Both the position numbers and the translations under genes were made by a program. From Atrina japonica (lineage: Eukaryota; Mollusca; Bivalvia; Pterioida; Pinnidae): a DNA stretch of 64,000 bases. The notes below the pieces were generated by a model. That model was not told the origin of the DNA. It did not search any database and worked only from the letters and a program-made list of their open reading frames with translations. Numbering within the stretch: position 1 is the stretch's first letter; every line of letters starts with the position of its first letter. This document shows positions 1 to 11,491 of this stretch, in pieces. The stretch is from positions 824,501 through 888,500 of the forward strand of contig BROG01000231.1 of the NCBI GenBank assembly GCA_030159075.1, in the 5' to 3' direction.

Positions 1-224
1 GACTTGGAGTGAAATCAGTAGTAGGTGTCGCCACAGTTGGCGAGAGTTTACGTGAGTTGGCGAGAGTTGTAATGCTTACAGGAGATGGGTTTTTCCCAGT
101 TTTGAGGTCTAGAGTGAATGAACGTTGATTAGATGGTGGGGTATTCCCTTGATAGCATAATTAAGTTGTAAGTAATGAAAACCTTATTAACCTTGCTAGC
201 TCACTATTTTTTCTGAGATATTGA

Positions 225-345
225 AAGTTACTGTTTCATAAGGGAAACACTAAGCCTATGTAATAAAAATTCAAACACTCACCCATGCTGGTAGTAGTTT
301 TCTGACGATGTTGATACCTCGAACTCCGGATCGCAAATATTTGAG
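225..345. repeat. Flanking repeat, copy 1
   Basis: This stretch resembles 3105-3225. Both contain 'acccatg(c/t)tggtagt' followed by a similar run of about 60 bases. The two copies lie on either side of the gypsy remnant (361-3108). They may be the ends of an older repeat into which the retroelement fell, or diverged element-derived sequence. Bases 1-224 show nothing else recognisable except short direct repeats of 'gttggcgagagtt'. Confidence 0.5.
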
Positions 346-360
346 ATATTTGTCATTCTA

Positions 361-1710
361 ATTGAACAACGTTGGATTTCACAACTAGCACTGTTCAATT
401 TTGAGGTTAAATACCGACCTGGAAAGCAAAATGCAAATGCAGATGCTCTATCGAGAATGTTAGTGGTGCCTGATACACAAAAGAACAAATTACAGGATAT
501 AAATTCAGTTATCAAACAATTTTCAAAATTTACCAATGTACCAACTGAGGTGGAGACAGAAGCAAATCTGGATAAATCACGATTGCAAGAACAATTAGTA
601 GTAATAAATGAAGCTCATTGTACATTTCCAACATATAGTGCTGATGAAATCAGGAAAATGCAGCAATCAGATATTGTTATAAAGGAGTTTTACCAAATAT
701 GGAATTCAAAGTTTATACCATCGCGAAAAGATCAAAGGAAATTACGTAAACCAGTGGTAACGTTGATAAAACAATGGGACAAAATACAGACAAAGGATAA
801 CATATTGTATCGAGTTGTACAAGACCCAATATATGGCGAAATCACACAATTACTGTTACCTGAGGTATTACGTAAGGAAATATTAGAAAGTTGCCATGAC
901 AAACTTGGACACCAAGGTATTGAACGTACATTTACAAATATCAGAAACAGGTGCTACTGGCCAGGGATGTTTAATCATGTGAAAGATTACTGTAAAAACT
1001 GTGAACGATGTGTACTTTCAAAACTACCATACCCAAGTATAAAAACTACCATGGGACATTTGAAAGCAAACAAACCATTGCAAATTTTAGCAATCGATTT
1101 TACTGTTTTAGAACCTGCAAATGGAAAGGAAAATGTTTTAGTTATGACAGATGTGTTCTCTAAATATACTCAGGCGGTGCCAACAAAAGATCAAAAAGCA
1201 GAGACAGTGGCAAATGTGTTATTGAAGGAATGGTTTTACAAGTATGGAATACCAGAACGGATACATTCGGATCAAGGCCGAAACTTTGAAGCAGAGATTA
1301 TACAACAGCTTTGTAAAATATATGACATTTCACGTTCTAGGACAACACCGTATCACCCAGAAGGGAATGCACAGTGTGAGCGATTCAGCAGAACACTACA
1401 CAACTTACTAAGATCATTACCTCCAAACAAAAAACGTCATTGGCCGCTACATTTACCAGAACTTCTTTATGCTTACAATGTAACACAAAATTCAGCAACG
1501 GGTTACAGTCCATATTACATCATGTTTGGAAGAGATCCAAAGTTACCTGTTGATTATATTTTGGGAATTACCAATCAACCTGATACAGACATTTCATTAG
1601 ATGATTGGATTAAAGCTCATCAACAACGTTTACTACACGCTTTTGAAAAAGCTGGGGAGCACATCGACAAAGAGGCATTAAGTAGAAAATCCAGAAACGA
1701 CAAGAATATA
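361..1710 (+). pseudogene. Ty3/gypsy pol 3' part: RNase H tail and integrase
   Basis: This is the end of a Ty3/gypsy retrotransposon polyprotein. The open frame from 457 follows an in-frame upstream segment (about 397-459) that reads as the RNase H C-terminus, containing the motif KYRPGKQNANADALSR. Next come the integrase H2C2 zinc-binding region (His-His at about 890-910, Cys-Cys at 993-1012) and the catalytic core. The three core acidic residues are visible: Asp in AIDFT (about 1097), Asp in HSDQG (about 1270) and Glu in CERF (about 1380). Homology stops abruptly near 361, so gag, protease and reverse transcriptase are absent. The frame ends where a MITE is inserted and resumes at 1883. It is a dead, 5'-truncated copy. 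Confidence 0.9.
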
Positions 1711-1882
1711 CAGTAAAACCTGCTATAGTGGCCACCTCTATATAAGGATAACCTGTCTATAAAGGCCAGTTTGTTCAAGTCCCTTGACTGCATACTTCAA
1801 CTAAATTGAACCTGTGTATAAGGGTCACCTGCACATAGAGGTCAATATTTTCTTGGGTGGCCCCTATACACAGGTTTCACTG
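1711..1882 (+). mobile_element. 172-bp MITE inserted in gypsy integrase
   Basis: Terminal inverted repeats of about 28 bp: the left end is CAGTAAAACCTGCTATAG, and the right end, read in reverse complement, is CAGTGAAACCTGTGTATAG. A TA duplication flanks it (1709-1710 and 1883-1884), as expected for Tc1/mariner-type transposition. The element interrupts the integrase frame, and the flanking coding sequence stays in phase across it. There is no coding capacity. A second copy of the family lies at 63187-63339 in the opposite orientation. Confidence 0.85.
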
Positions 1883-2265
1883 TATACAATCCCGAAATTC
1901 ATGTTGGTGACAAAGTGTTTCTACGAAACAGACAAATTCGTGGTCGAAATAAAATTCAAGACAATTGGGATTCAGATGTGTATACAGTTCTCCGTGTATT
2001 AGGTGATGTTATTACCACAGAGTCAGAGACTGGTTATAGACGCATTTTTAATAGAAGGGATGTAAGAAACTGTGTAATGACTAACACTGTGGAGGATCTA
2101 AGTGATTCTGATGATGACATTATGTTTGGGAATACTCAACCACGACATACTAAGAGACCAACAGCTGGTCAACATACAAATTTACATAGACTTCCACGTT
2201 CTGTTGTACATGTTTGTGTTTCTCTAAATATCAGTTTAGTTTATCGGGGAGTATGTGGACAGTGA
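1883..2265 (+). pseudogene. Gypsy integrase C-terminal domain, continued
   Basis: Continuation of the integrase after the MITE. It carries the typical GDKVFLRNR-type C-terminal motif (about 1903-1930), a small beta-barrel-like region and a downstream acidic stretch with a run of Asp/Ser near 2100-2130. The frame remains open to 2265. It belongs to the same decayed element as 361-1710; the MITE is the only visible break between the two parts. Confidence 0.8.
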
Positions 2266-3108
2266 TTTAAATTGTCATGTATATAAAATCGGGACGATAT
2301 TTCTTAAGCTGGGGAGTATGTGGACATGAAGATGTGAATTTTGTTTATTTATATTACATTTCTTGATAAGTTGTCTCCCTTTAGAAATATACTACATATG
2401 TAGAACGTTTGTAAAGAGTTAACTCCCTTTATGGACTGTGAACATATATATTTTTGTGTGTGATAATTTTCTAATATGAGAGTGATCTCCCTTATTTACA
2501 ACTTACAACCTGTGTATACAGGTAAATGTGTTTTGTGAGTACTTTTCAGGTCTTTTGTTTTATTTCAACTTTCTATTGTCAGTGTGTAGATTTGGCTAGC
2601 TGTGTCTAGTCTGGACCAGTTTTCTGTATAGTATATATGCTGGGCAAATTTATCACTAATTTAGTTTCTATTTTGAACTCACTGAATTCTGCCACCAGAT
2701 TACCAAGGTATTTATGATATTTATGTTATTTTGTAATAGTTTATTTTTGCTGTAAATTTTGTAATAGATATGTTTATGCACTATGATAATTTATATAAAG
2801 GTATATGTTCTGAACATTATTATATATTCATAGTGGTAAACATTTAATATATAAGTTTTATATGATTGTAATTGAATTATGATATAAAATATAAAAATGT
2901 ATTTTTTTATAACAATTTGTTTATGATAGCCATTCTAATGTTATTGTCAGTTTCATCTTTGTCTGTGAACTAATTCATGTATTTATGTTCATTTCAGGAT
3001 GGTTATTATTGCCTAAAATTGATATTTGATATATATACAGAACTTAATAAATCTATAAACTTTGATTTGTGTTGGAGTTTATGTGAGTAGTTATAAGACT
3101 CGGTCACA
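2248..3108 (+). mobile_element. Polypurine tract and probable 3' LTR of the gypsy remnant
   Basis: The motif GGGGAGTATGTGGACA, a plausible polypurine tract plus LTR start, occurs twice (2247-2262 and 2311-2326). A TATA-like TATATATG lies near 2632 and an AATAAA near 3047. The AT-rich stretch between has LTR-like organisation. No second LTR is present in the window, so the right boundary (3108, after CACACA) is a guess. A possible donor (AAG|GTATTT, about 2707) and acceptor (TTTCAG, about 2997) lie inside. Confidence 0.5.
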
Positions 3109-3225
3109 CATGGGAAATAATCTAGCCCTATCTAATAAAAAAATAAACACTGACCCATGTTGGTAGTGGTTTTCTTATGATGTTAACACTTCCAGGTTCG
3201 GATCTTAAATGAGCTCTCACAGGTT
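3105..3225. repeat. Flanking repeat, copy 2
   Basis: Partner of 225-345; see that entry. Confidence 0.5.
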
Positions 3226-4190
3226 TAACTGAACCTCTCTCTTGTCACATGACTTACTCTATTAGACCTTAATCTATTGAAGTGAATACTTGAGTCATAA
3301 CAAAAAACACAAATGAAATAAAACGTTTAATGTTGAGCGAACATACACTGATAAGTAGTGTTTAGTCACTACAATATTTTAAACTCGCCGCTACAGAATA
3401 ACACAAACACAAAACCTGCATACTTTTAGTTAAGGTTTCTTTTCGAATAAGATGGTTGGCCACTAAAAGGGCCGTTGATTGCTCCGAAAACCTGAATAAG
3501 GGATACTCTAATATCTATCGAGCAGACGTCGCCAACGACGAACTTCTCTTTCTTTCTCTATCATCAGTCTATTTATCTCTGCCTTATGTTATCGAAGATT
3601 GGCTAATGCTTCCTGAGCTAGTACGTATTGTACAGGTACTGGAAGTGAAGGGTCAGGCCTAGGTGGTCCCCGGTGTTGTGTAGTAGGTGTCGCAGGGGTC
3701 CTACCAGAATTTATAAGTCTGTGTGGCCTTACTACAATATGTGTCCTCCGTGTAAAATGATTCTCTCCTCAGGTTGCATGTCGGATGAGTCATCCATGAT
3801 GAACTAATGCCGAGACTCGGACAGTACTAGCTTATATAGAGTTTAAGACGTGCGCATTGATTTTAGGACGAGTTTCATTCCCCCGTCTAGACATCTGGCC
3901 ATCTGTTTTTGACATCTGGCCACCTGTTTTAGACATCTGGCTACCTGCTTTTTAGGCAAATACTGTCACTAGTTTTTAGTATTTCTAATTCTATATGAAA
4001 ATAAAACGAAATAAAATAATTTTTAGTTTTATGTACCTGTAAACATAAAAACTAGAATAAAACAGCGTTATGAATATTTATGTGATGATACCTCGTTTGA
4101 GTATCTATAGTTATTTCCTTTTTATTATAAATACATGTATACAGTTACTGTACTTCATTTTAGATTTGAAAATGGAAGCATACACACGGA
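3226..4190. other. No gene seen; short tandem repeat at 3890-3954
   Basis: No recognisable gene. Three imperfect units of about 22 bp built on ACATCTGGCCACCTGTTTTAG lie at 3890-3954. The small frame at 3456-3662 has no family features. Confidence 0.5.
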
Positions 4191-5845
4191 ATGGCTAATT
4201 TACCTAACTTTGATTTATTGTTAAATGAAAGACAAGAACAAGAGAGAAGCCAAAGACAGGCTCACCAGAGAGACCAACGGGATGATGGATTTAATGCAAA
4301 CAGACAAGTCACTGATTATAGTGATTACTATGTAGACACCCTGAGTGAACGTAAATCACGCAAATTTAAAACGGCTTCGAATGTGTACCAAGTCAAGTTT
4401 AAACATTTTTCTAAAGATGCCATGTATTAGATCATATGTTGACTTCTATCAAGAACAAACTACAGTGTGAAGATCTGGATAAGATGCGAGTCAATATTCA
4501 TCATCCATCTTTAAAAAGTGAAGTGTGGGTAGAATTTACGGATGCCAAAGACCTGGATGCTGATCTACTCATGGAGTAAATTGAGAAAGTACAACAGAGT
4601 AATGAAAATTTTAGAATCGAAGATGGGTCTACCACCCTGTCAGTGATCCATGTCATACAACCTGTAGGAAGCGGAGGTGGAAAACGAAAATATCATCTCA
4701 GTTTTGATAAAAAAAGTCATGTTGAACCAGAAGCAATGTTTGATACAGATCAAGAATAAAGACAAGACCTGTGTAGCTCATAGACATACTCTTCAACGAC
4801 GAGAAGCTCATGCCTTAATGCAACAAGCTGGAATTGATCCCCAGCAAGAGAGTGGGCCTGAGGAATGGCAACGTTTTCAGACCGTGTTGTTACCACACTA
4901 ACGTTTGAAAATCTACGAACTGAATACCAAAGCAAAACGATTGACATTAAATGTACTGTATAGTGGTGTAAGATCCGGAGCCCCTATTCACGTCTTATAC
5001 GATGATCACCATTACAACTGTATGGTATCTATGTCTGGACTCTTGGAATGCAACTACTATTGCAGACATTTTGAAATAAAAAAAAATTACTGGTCAACCG
5101 GACCAGTGAATAAAGGAATTCCACTGGTCAAAGAATTTTTTTTACTGGTCTGTATATATACACAATTGAAAAGAAATGGAAAATTACTGGTCATTTGGAC
5201 CAGTTATCAGACAGATTTCACCGGACTTTTGTAAAATTCACCGGTTTTTCTGGTAAGACAGGTGAATTTCAAAAACTCTGCTATTGTGATCATTGTGATG
5301 TAGAAGATCACCGATGCCCTCAATGCTTCTTTCGTTGTTTTACACCGTGGCCCTGTGTTCCCGACAACACCATAAAACCTATAGAGTGTACACATTGTCA
5401 GGGGACATTCACATACTCAATGTAACGAGAATCATTTGAAACCTTATAGTAGTAATACGACCAGGACTCCATGTCAGCTAATGACTCAATGTCTCACTTG
5501 TCAATTATGGATGAGTAAGAAACAATTCACACAACACTGTTGTCAACAAAAGAAGAAAAAATGTCGCCATTGTAAACAGATCGTGGATCTAGATCATCGT
5601 TGTTTTATACAACAGATCCCTTCTCAGGATGCATCATCTTCACCCCCTTATTACATTTTCTATTATTTTGAGTGTATCGGGGATACCGGAGAACACAAAC
5701 CTAATCTAATGTATTGCTCATCGAGTATGTTCCCTGTGTACATTGGATGACTGGTGACCATGGAGGGTCATCGTATTACATTCCGAGGTCCCACGACACT
5801 CACTGATTTTTTAGTTGGTTATTTGAATATAAAAAATCTCAGATA
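4191..5845 (+). pseudogene. Type-B DNA polymerase-like gene, N-terminal/exonuclease part, decayed
   Basis: A chain of short frames in changing phase (4191-4430, 4434-4740, 4677-4901, 4905-5060, 5270-5750, 5760-5845) reads like one larger protein. It has an Arg/Gln-rich start, a VIHVIQPVGSGGGKRKYHL segment near 4648, a Cys/His-rich zinc-ribbon-like region (about 5280-5620), then YFECIGDTGEHKPNL (about 5670). The last fits the exonuclease I motif region of DNA_pol_B_2 polymerases of Maverick/Polinton-like and related large DNA elements found in bivalve genomes. The usual DFE acidic motif reads YFE here. Frameshifts, in-frame stops and an insertion at about 5070-5262 make it a pseudogene. Family assignment is from motif memory, so it is moderate. 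Confidence 0.55.
5070..5262. repeat. Short insertion with ACTGGTC/GACCAGT inverted motifs
   Basis: This stretch breaks the polymerase-like pseudogene. It contains several copies of ACTGGTC and its complement GACCAGT. On either side, fragments of the same pseudogene codons (an ATTG...CATT-type segment) recur, suggesting an imperfect target duplication. Confidence 0.4.
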
Positions 5846-6186
5846 CCAAAGTATAAACCAATAGAATGTCCAGGACACAGATACAAATCCGGTAAAAATG
5901 GACAAACACGGACCTCTGGAAGCCAAGAGGTGGGATCAGGTGCCATGGAGGAGTAAGCATCTCCTGTCGACCGGTCACACCCGCCGTGAGTCCACAGTCA
6001 AGTCCAATGAAATACGTGAGGAGTGAATCCTCGTCACAATTGGTACAGACGTCTCAACAACCGCCAACGAAAAGGCAACTCAACATTTCACTTAGTGAAA
6101 CAGAGTAATCGCAAACAAGATTATTATACCGACCGTAAAATTTGCGGAACGTTGACATTAAACGCGGTTTTCGATATCCCTGTGAC
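5829..6186 (+). repeat. Direct repeat copy A
   Basis: Nearly repeated at 6319-6670, starting from 'aaaaaatctc' and running through 'tgtcgaccggtcacacccgc' to the GTTGACAT...CGATAT region. The sequence is a dispersed bivalve-type repeat, with a third, more diverged copy at 8200-8412. No conserved frame was seen. Confidence 0.75.
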
Positions 6187-6318
6187 CCAACGACCTTGTT
6201 GAAGGATGATAAGATATATAATCCTTTGTAGTATAGTTACCACCAACTGACAATTCAGCTATGAAATAACATTTGACGACTGTTTCATGACAAGATAATT
6301 TTCAAATTCTAAAATGAT

Positions 6319-6670
6319 AAAAAATCTCGGATACTAAAGTATAAATCTTTAGATCCAAGATACAGATACAAATCTGGTAAAAATGGACAAACACGGACCT
6401 CTAGAAACCAAGAGGTGTGTCCCAGGTGCCATGGAGGAGTAAGCATCCCCTGTCGACCGGTCACACCCGCCGTGAGTTCACAGTCAAGTCCAATGAAATA
6501 CGTAAGGAACGAATCCTCGTCACAGTTGGTACAGACTACTCAACAACCACCAACGAATAGGAACTCAACATTTCACCTAGTGAAACAGAGTAATCGCAAA
6601 CAAGACTATTATACCGACCGTAAAATTTGCGGAACGTTGACATCTAACGCGATTTTCGATATACCTGTGT
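6319..6670 (+). repeat. Direct repeat copy B
   Basis: Second copy of the 5829-6186 sequence, offset by about 490 bp. The 130-bp spacer between them is unrelated to either. Confidence 0.75.
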
Positions 6671-6689
6671 CAATAATTTGTCAGTGAGT

Positions 6690-7840
6690 AGTTTACATCT
6701 GTATATGAAATGTTCATATATTGAACACGCCTTGGCATATAGGATCATTTGTGAAATATAAACTCCATATGCGGGTGACAGTGGGATATTACTACTTAAA
6801 TGTGGAAAAATTACGATGGGAAAGCCGAAATCGTCGCGTTTGTCGTATAGCTTAGTTGTTAATTTCCCGTCTGTGTCTATAGTAAGTAAAATGTCTAAGT
6901 ATGAAGCGTGTGTGCTTGATGTTGTACCTTTAATCTCTAGCTCGCTGGGATATATATCGCATTGACATATGTATGAAAATTGTCATTATTAATCGACAAA
7001 ACATCGTCGATATATCTAACTGTCAAATTAAAGGACACCGCTAGCTTTTTTTTTTTGACCCAGCAGTTTCTGAGTGAAGTCTGCTTTGTATGAATAAAGG
7101 AACAGGTCAGCAAATAAAGGGACACAATTGGTTCCAATAGGAATGCCGACAGTTTGTTGAAAGACCATGTCTACGAACATTACAAACATATTGTCCATTA
7201 GAAATTTCAGCATTTTTTTTAAATATCAACTTCAGTGTACTTTTGTGTAGAATCAGAGTGGTGTTGGACAAAATAAGTATCATGTTAACCAATCACTAGA
7301 TATTTAAACTTTCGGGTACCACCATTAGTGAAAGAAACAGTTGTCTAAGATGCTAAAAAGTTTATATGGAATTGTTGTGTGAAGAGAGAGAAGTCGTATG
7401 TTTTGATACTGTGAACTTGAGAACAATTGTGTGCCTTCAAATTTTCTAAAAGTTGTTTCGAATTTTTAAGTATCCACATCTGATTTACACCTCTGGAATA
7501 AGCAACTATGCAGTATTGCTGAAGTTTCTCCTTAACGGCTGTCAATATCTTGGTAAGGAATAAAAATAAAGGGTTGGTAGAACATTTGCTGGATCTTGCT
7601 ATGTACCTCTGCTTATATGGGGTTTTGTGAAGTTTAGGTATCCAATATAAATATGGTAGATCAAAATCAGTATCAGTTGTAGGTACATCAAAAGAGCGTA
7701 ATACGGACGCGTGATTTTGAAGGATCTCGTCCTTTGAAAGTGGGCTACGTGTGTATGTAGGATTACCAGAATTCGTATAAAACCCCAGTTTTTTTAATAA
7801 ACAATTATAGTAATGTGCTTCGCCGTATTTTGGACTTCAT
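6690..7840 (-). pseudogene. Penelope-like reverse transcriptase, decayed
   Basis: Reading leftward on the minus strand, reverse transcriptase motifs follow in order but in shifting frames. They are a YWIPKLHKTPYKQRY motif (about 7655-7610), the MWILKNSKQLL segment (about 7475), VGIPIGTNC (about 7150), the catalytic RYIDDVLS (about 7010), then YPSELEIKGTT-like and KLYDKRDDF-like segments (about 6950-6840). The PKLHK box and the YIDD block order fit Penelope-like elements. Frameshifts occur near 7815, 7400, 7060 and 6955. No GIY-YIG endonuclease domain was found to the left of 6690, so the element is truncated as well as inactivated. Confidence 0.75.
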
Positions 7841-7989
7841 TTTGGCTTTCATTTTCAACAACAGAAACGTCGCCGGTGATGACATACGCGATATGATTAT
7901 ATTTGAAATGAGATGATGCACATGAATGTGACGGTGTTATGTAGAAGATGGTTGATGGTTTTGTTAACGTAATGTAAAAGAACAAGAAA

Positions 7990-8005
7990 CTATATATATA
8001 TATAA

Positions 8006-8080
<75 letters not shown>
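7990..8080. repeat. (TA)n microsatellite
   Basis: About 90 bp of alternating TA with two AAATA interruptions near the left edge. Confidence 0.95.
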
Positions 8081-8082
<2 letters not shown>

Positions 8083-8199
8083 GGGAATACATTTTTCATC
8101 CAAATCAACAGGTTTTTTAAATGAGCGGTTTATAGCTTATAATTGTAATAAAGAAATTTGACCAGTGGAATTGTAAATAAAAGAAAATTAAATCATTTG

Positions 8200-8412
8200 A
8201 CGATTGTATTATTAAATCACAGAGATCAAAGAATTAACCCGGAAGAGGTTCAGAATACAACATACGAATCGGGTGAACATTGGACAAACAGGGACCTCCA
8301 GAATATTCAGAGGTGGGATCAGGTGTCATGGAGGAGTAAGCATTCCTGTCAATCGAGTCCTCAGTCAAACTCAAATAAAATGAGTTGGAATAAATCGTCG
8401 TCAAAACCGATA
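8200..8412 (+). repeat. Diverged third copy of the 5829/6319 repeat
   Basis: Shares 'gaggtgggatcaggtg' and 'tggaggagtaagcatt' in the same order and spacing as 5829-6186, but has diverged more and lacks the end. Confidence 0.65.
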
Positions 8413-8464
8413 TAGGCGATTAAATAACTACTATCCTCGATTCTAGCGTCACCTGAAGAACTTT

Positions 8465-8535
8465 GGAATCACTATAGGTCTACTAAGGTAAACTGGCACA
8501 TGTTTACAAACACAACGAGTTTAAATCGAATCATA
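8465..8535 (+). repeat. Dispersed repeat fragment, copy 1
   Basis: About 70 bp around GTTTACAAACACAACGAGT, matching 19415-19480 with few changes. The frame at 8590-8829 beyond it has no recognised family. The rest of 8536-9965 shows only two microsatellites. Confidence 0.6.
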
Positions 8536-9134
8536 ATAGAAATGACAGACTTGTCTTCGGCAACACGAACATAAGAGCTACGGTAATACATGAAATCACG
8601 TTTTACACGTGCATTCCTATTTTTGGAAAGTAGACCGTATTGTTTTGGGGTTTTGACAGAACCTGTTAATCACATGTTTCCTTTAACATTTGAACGAATC
8701 ATTATACATAGTTGCAATATGGATGGTACCAGGGTGTATAATGTGACTTTGGTACTGACATTTGATCGGCTAATCGCAGATGACACACATGTTTTGATGG
8801 ACTCTATGACTCTAGTTGATAAAGAATAATGTAGACACGATGTAGGAAAGATTCACAAATCGTCACTAATTTATTAAAGTTATTTGCGAATCAACATCAT
8901 TCAAACAAGAGACGAGATAAAAATGTTAAACTGCAAATAACAACTAAAACTACAAATATGTACTATAATAAAATGATATTTGAACATGATAAAAGGCTAC
9001 AGCATAAAAAGCACAATGTCAAGGAAGATGTAATTCCTACAATGTGATCGAAAAAGGAATAAATTGCATGTGTTGGATTATGGTCGAATTTTGGAAATAT
9101 CAATAATTGTTAGACAGATTGCCAACAATAACAA

Positions 9135-9135
<1 letters not shown>

Positions 9136-9165
<30 letters not shown>
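9136..9165. repeat. (TAA)n microsatellite
   Basis: About ten trinucleotide units. Confidence 0.9.
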
Positions 9166-9166
<1 letters not shown>

Positions 9167-9822
9167 ATGTAATAATGAAACAAAGTGAAGTCTAAGTCTC
9201 TTTCAATGAGCTCTTTTAAAAGAATGGCAATATGTACAAAGATAAAAAGACATATTTAGACAGAGTTCAGACACTGGCAAGACATATGATAATACAATTA
9301 CAAGTTGATTGATTTAACATATGAATTTAGATAAACACTTATTATATAATTATAATTTATCATAATAACTTATCCTTTAAATACTGGATACAACAATTTG
9401 TTCCTGGCAAGTACATGTGGTACGTGTAATGTAAACTTCAGTGGCGATATGCATTGAAGACCACAAGACACCCAGTTATATTCAAAAATAAAGTTCATTG
9501 CACAAAACATACAAAGTTTAGCCATTGACAACCTTGATATCAATCGGTTTACACTAGAATTGCTCACTGTTTCAATCCCTGGCTTCAGACAAAGTAACCC
9601 CCCACACAGTTGAAATACAAATGAAAAGCTGCATGTTTAATGGTGATCAAGACCGAAATCAAACAAGTATTAGTATGAAACTAATCTACCAACGATATAA
9701 CAAATTTGAATAGAATAAACAAAACCGTGAAATTAGCAAGAAACTATTAAAAAACTATAAAATCGGGTCACTCAAATCACGTTAAATTTATATGGTATCG
9801 AACGTGAAACTTAAAGAACTTG

Positions 9823-9825
<3 letters not shown>

Positions 9826-9904
<79 letters not shown>
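9826..9904. repeat. (TA)n microsatellite
   Basis: About 39 uninterrupted TA units immediately before the minisatellite region. Confidence 0.95.
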
Positions 9905-9906
<2 letters not shown>

Positions 9907-9964
9907 CTGTATTGGATTTTTAAATTAAAATTTTAAACTGTTAGCCTATAGATGTGATATATCT

Positions 9965-10965
9965 TAACATTGTTATCCCTAATTACTAAATGTTGACCTT
10001 ATATCATATATTTTATTTTACCCTCATTACTAAATGTTGACTTTATATCATATATTTTATTTTACCCTCATTACTAAATGTTGACCTTATATCATATAAT
10101 TGATATTACCCTCATTACGAAATGTTGACTTTATATCATATGATTTATATTTCACTTCATGACAAATGTTGACCTTATATCATATAATTTATATAACCCT
10201 GATTACTAAATGTTGACTATATATCATATAATTCATATTACCCTCATTATTAAATGTTGACGTTATATCATATATTTCATATTTCCACCCTGACAAATGT
10301 TGGCCTTATATCATGTATTGTAAACTACCCTCAATGCTAAATGTTGGCCTTATATCATGTATTGTAAACTACCCTCAATGCTAAATGTTGACCTTATATC
10401 ATGTATTGTAAACTACCCTCAATGCTAAATGTTGACCTTATATCATGTATTGTAAACTACCCTCAATGCTAAATGTTGACCTTATATCATGTATTGTAAA
10501 CTACCCTCAATTATAAATGTTGACCTTATATCATGTATTGTAAACTACCCTCAATGCTAAATGTTGACCTTATATCATGTATTGTAAACTACCCCCAATG
10601 CTAAATGTTGACCTTATATCATGTATTGTAAACTACCCTCAATGCTAAATGTTGACCTTATATCATGTATTGTAAACTACCCTCAATGCTAAGTGTTGAC
10701 CTTATATCATGTATTGTAAACTACCTGTTGACCTTATATCATGTATTGTAAACTACCTGTTGACCTTATATCATGTATTGTAAACTACCTGTTGACCTTA
10801 TATCATGTATTGTAAACTACCTGTTGACCTTATATCATGTATTGTAAACTACCTGTTGACCTTATATCATGTATTGTAAACTACCTGTTGACCTTATATC
10901 ATGTATTGTAAACTACCTGTTGACCTTATATCATGTATTGTAAACTACCTGTTGACCTTATGTCA
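9965..10965. repeat. Minisatellite with 44-bp and 32-bp units
   Basis: Three zones. At about 9965-10310 the copies are diverged. At about 10311-10720 there are regular 44-bp units containing TTGACCTTATATCATGTATT. From about 10722 to 10965 there are near-identical 32-bp units that lack 12 bases of the 44-bp unit. The array ends in 'ttatgtcatgttcgag'. Confidence 0.95.
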
Positions 10966-11318
10966 TGTTCGAGTCTCGCTGAAACTAAGCTGAATTGCGA
11001 GAAAGTTGCCATTCACTTGCTGTCCAGTGGTCTCTTCCAGGGTACATTGTAACGGGGTTCTAATCTTAATTAACCATTGATTAGCCTTTTCCATGTCTTC
11101 ACCTAATGAGACGTGAAATATCTTAATAATTATAAACAAACTATCACCATAAACAAGGCAAAGAAAGGAAAACTTGCAATATCATTTTGATGCCAGCTTT
11201 GAATTGCTGAAGAATTTTTAAATCTGTATTACTCATTCTGTGTACGGAGATGTTGTTGATGAATTTCATAGAGGAAGTTAAATAACTTGTGTCTATTTTA
11301 AGTAAGGTAACCCGTCTC

Positions 11319-11491
11319 CTAACTTTGTCCATGTTGATTGTCAGGGATATATGCCTGGTTTGTACATTGGCCTGTAGCTTCTAAGTATGAAGGAGGCATA
11401 TCAGACAATTTCTGCATATTGACATTTTCTGTGACACTTGTAAACTGAACATTGGAGTACTGAGATCTCGGTGTAAATTCAGTAACCGAAC
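11319..11491 (-). CDS. CYYR1-like exon 4 (PPSY tail, stop)
   Basis: Acceptor TTCCACAG. It encodes 56 residues after the split Gly codon and ends at the stop at 11319-11321. No clear AATAAA was seen just downstream. Confidence 0.8.

Noticed and set aside
279..536. Minus-strand 85-codon frame
   Set aside because: Antisense to the RNase H/integrase region; shadow.
3456..3662. 68-codon frame
   Set aside because: No motif, no splice context and no recognised family.
7794..8108. Minus-strand 104-codon frame with Tyr-Ile runs
   Set aside because: Mostly the TA microsatellite; only its far end touches the reverse transcriptase remnant.
8590..8829. 79-codon frame
   Set aside because: Looks coding-like in composition, but no family, no splice partner and a repeat upstream.
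10311..10965. CRISPR-like regular repeats
   Set aside because: Tandem units without unique spacers in a eukaryotic context.
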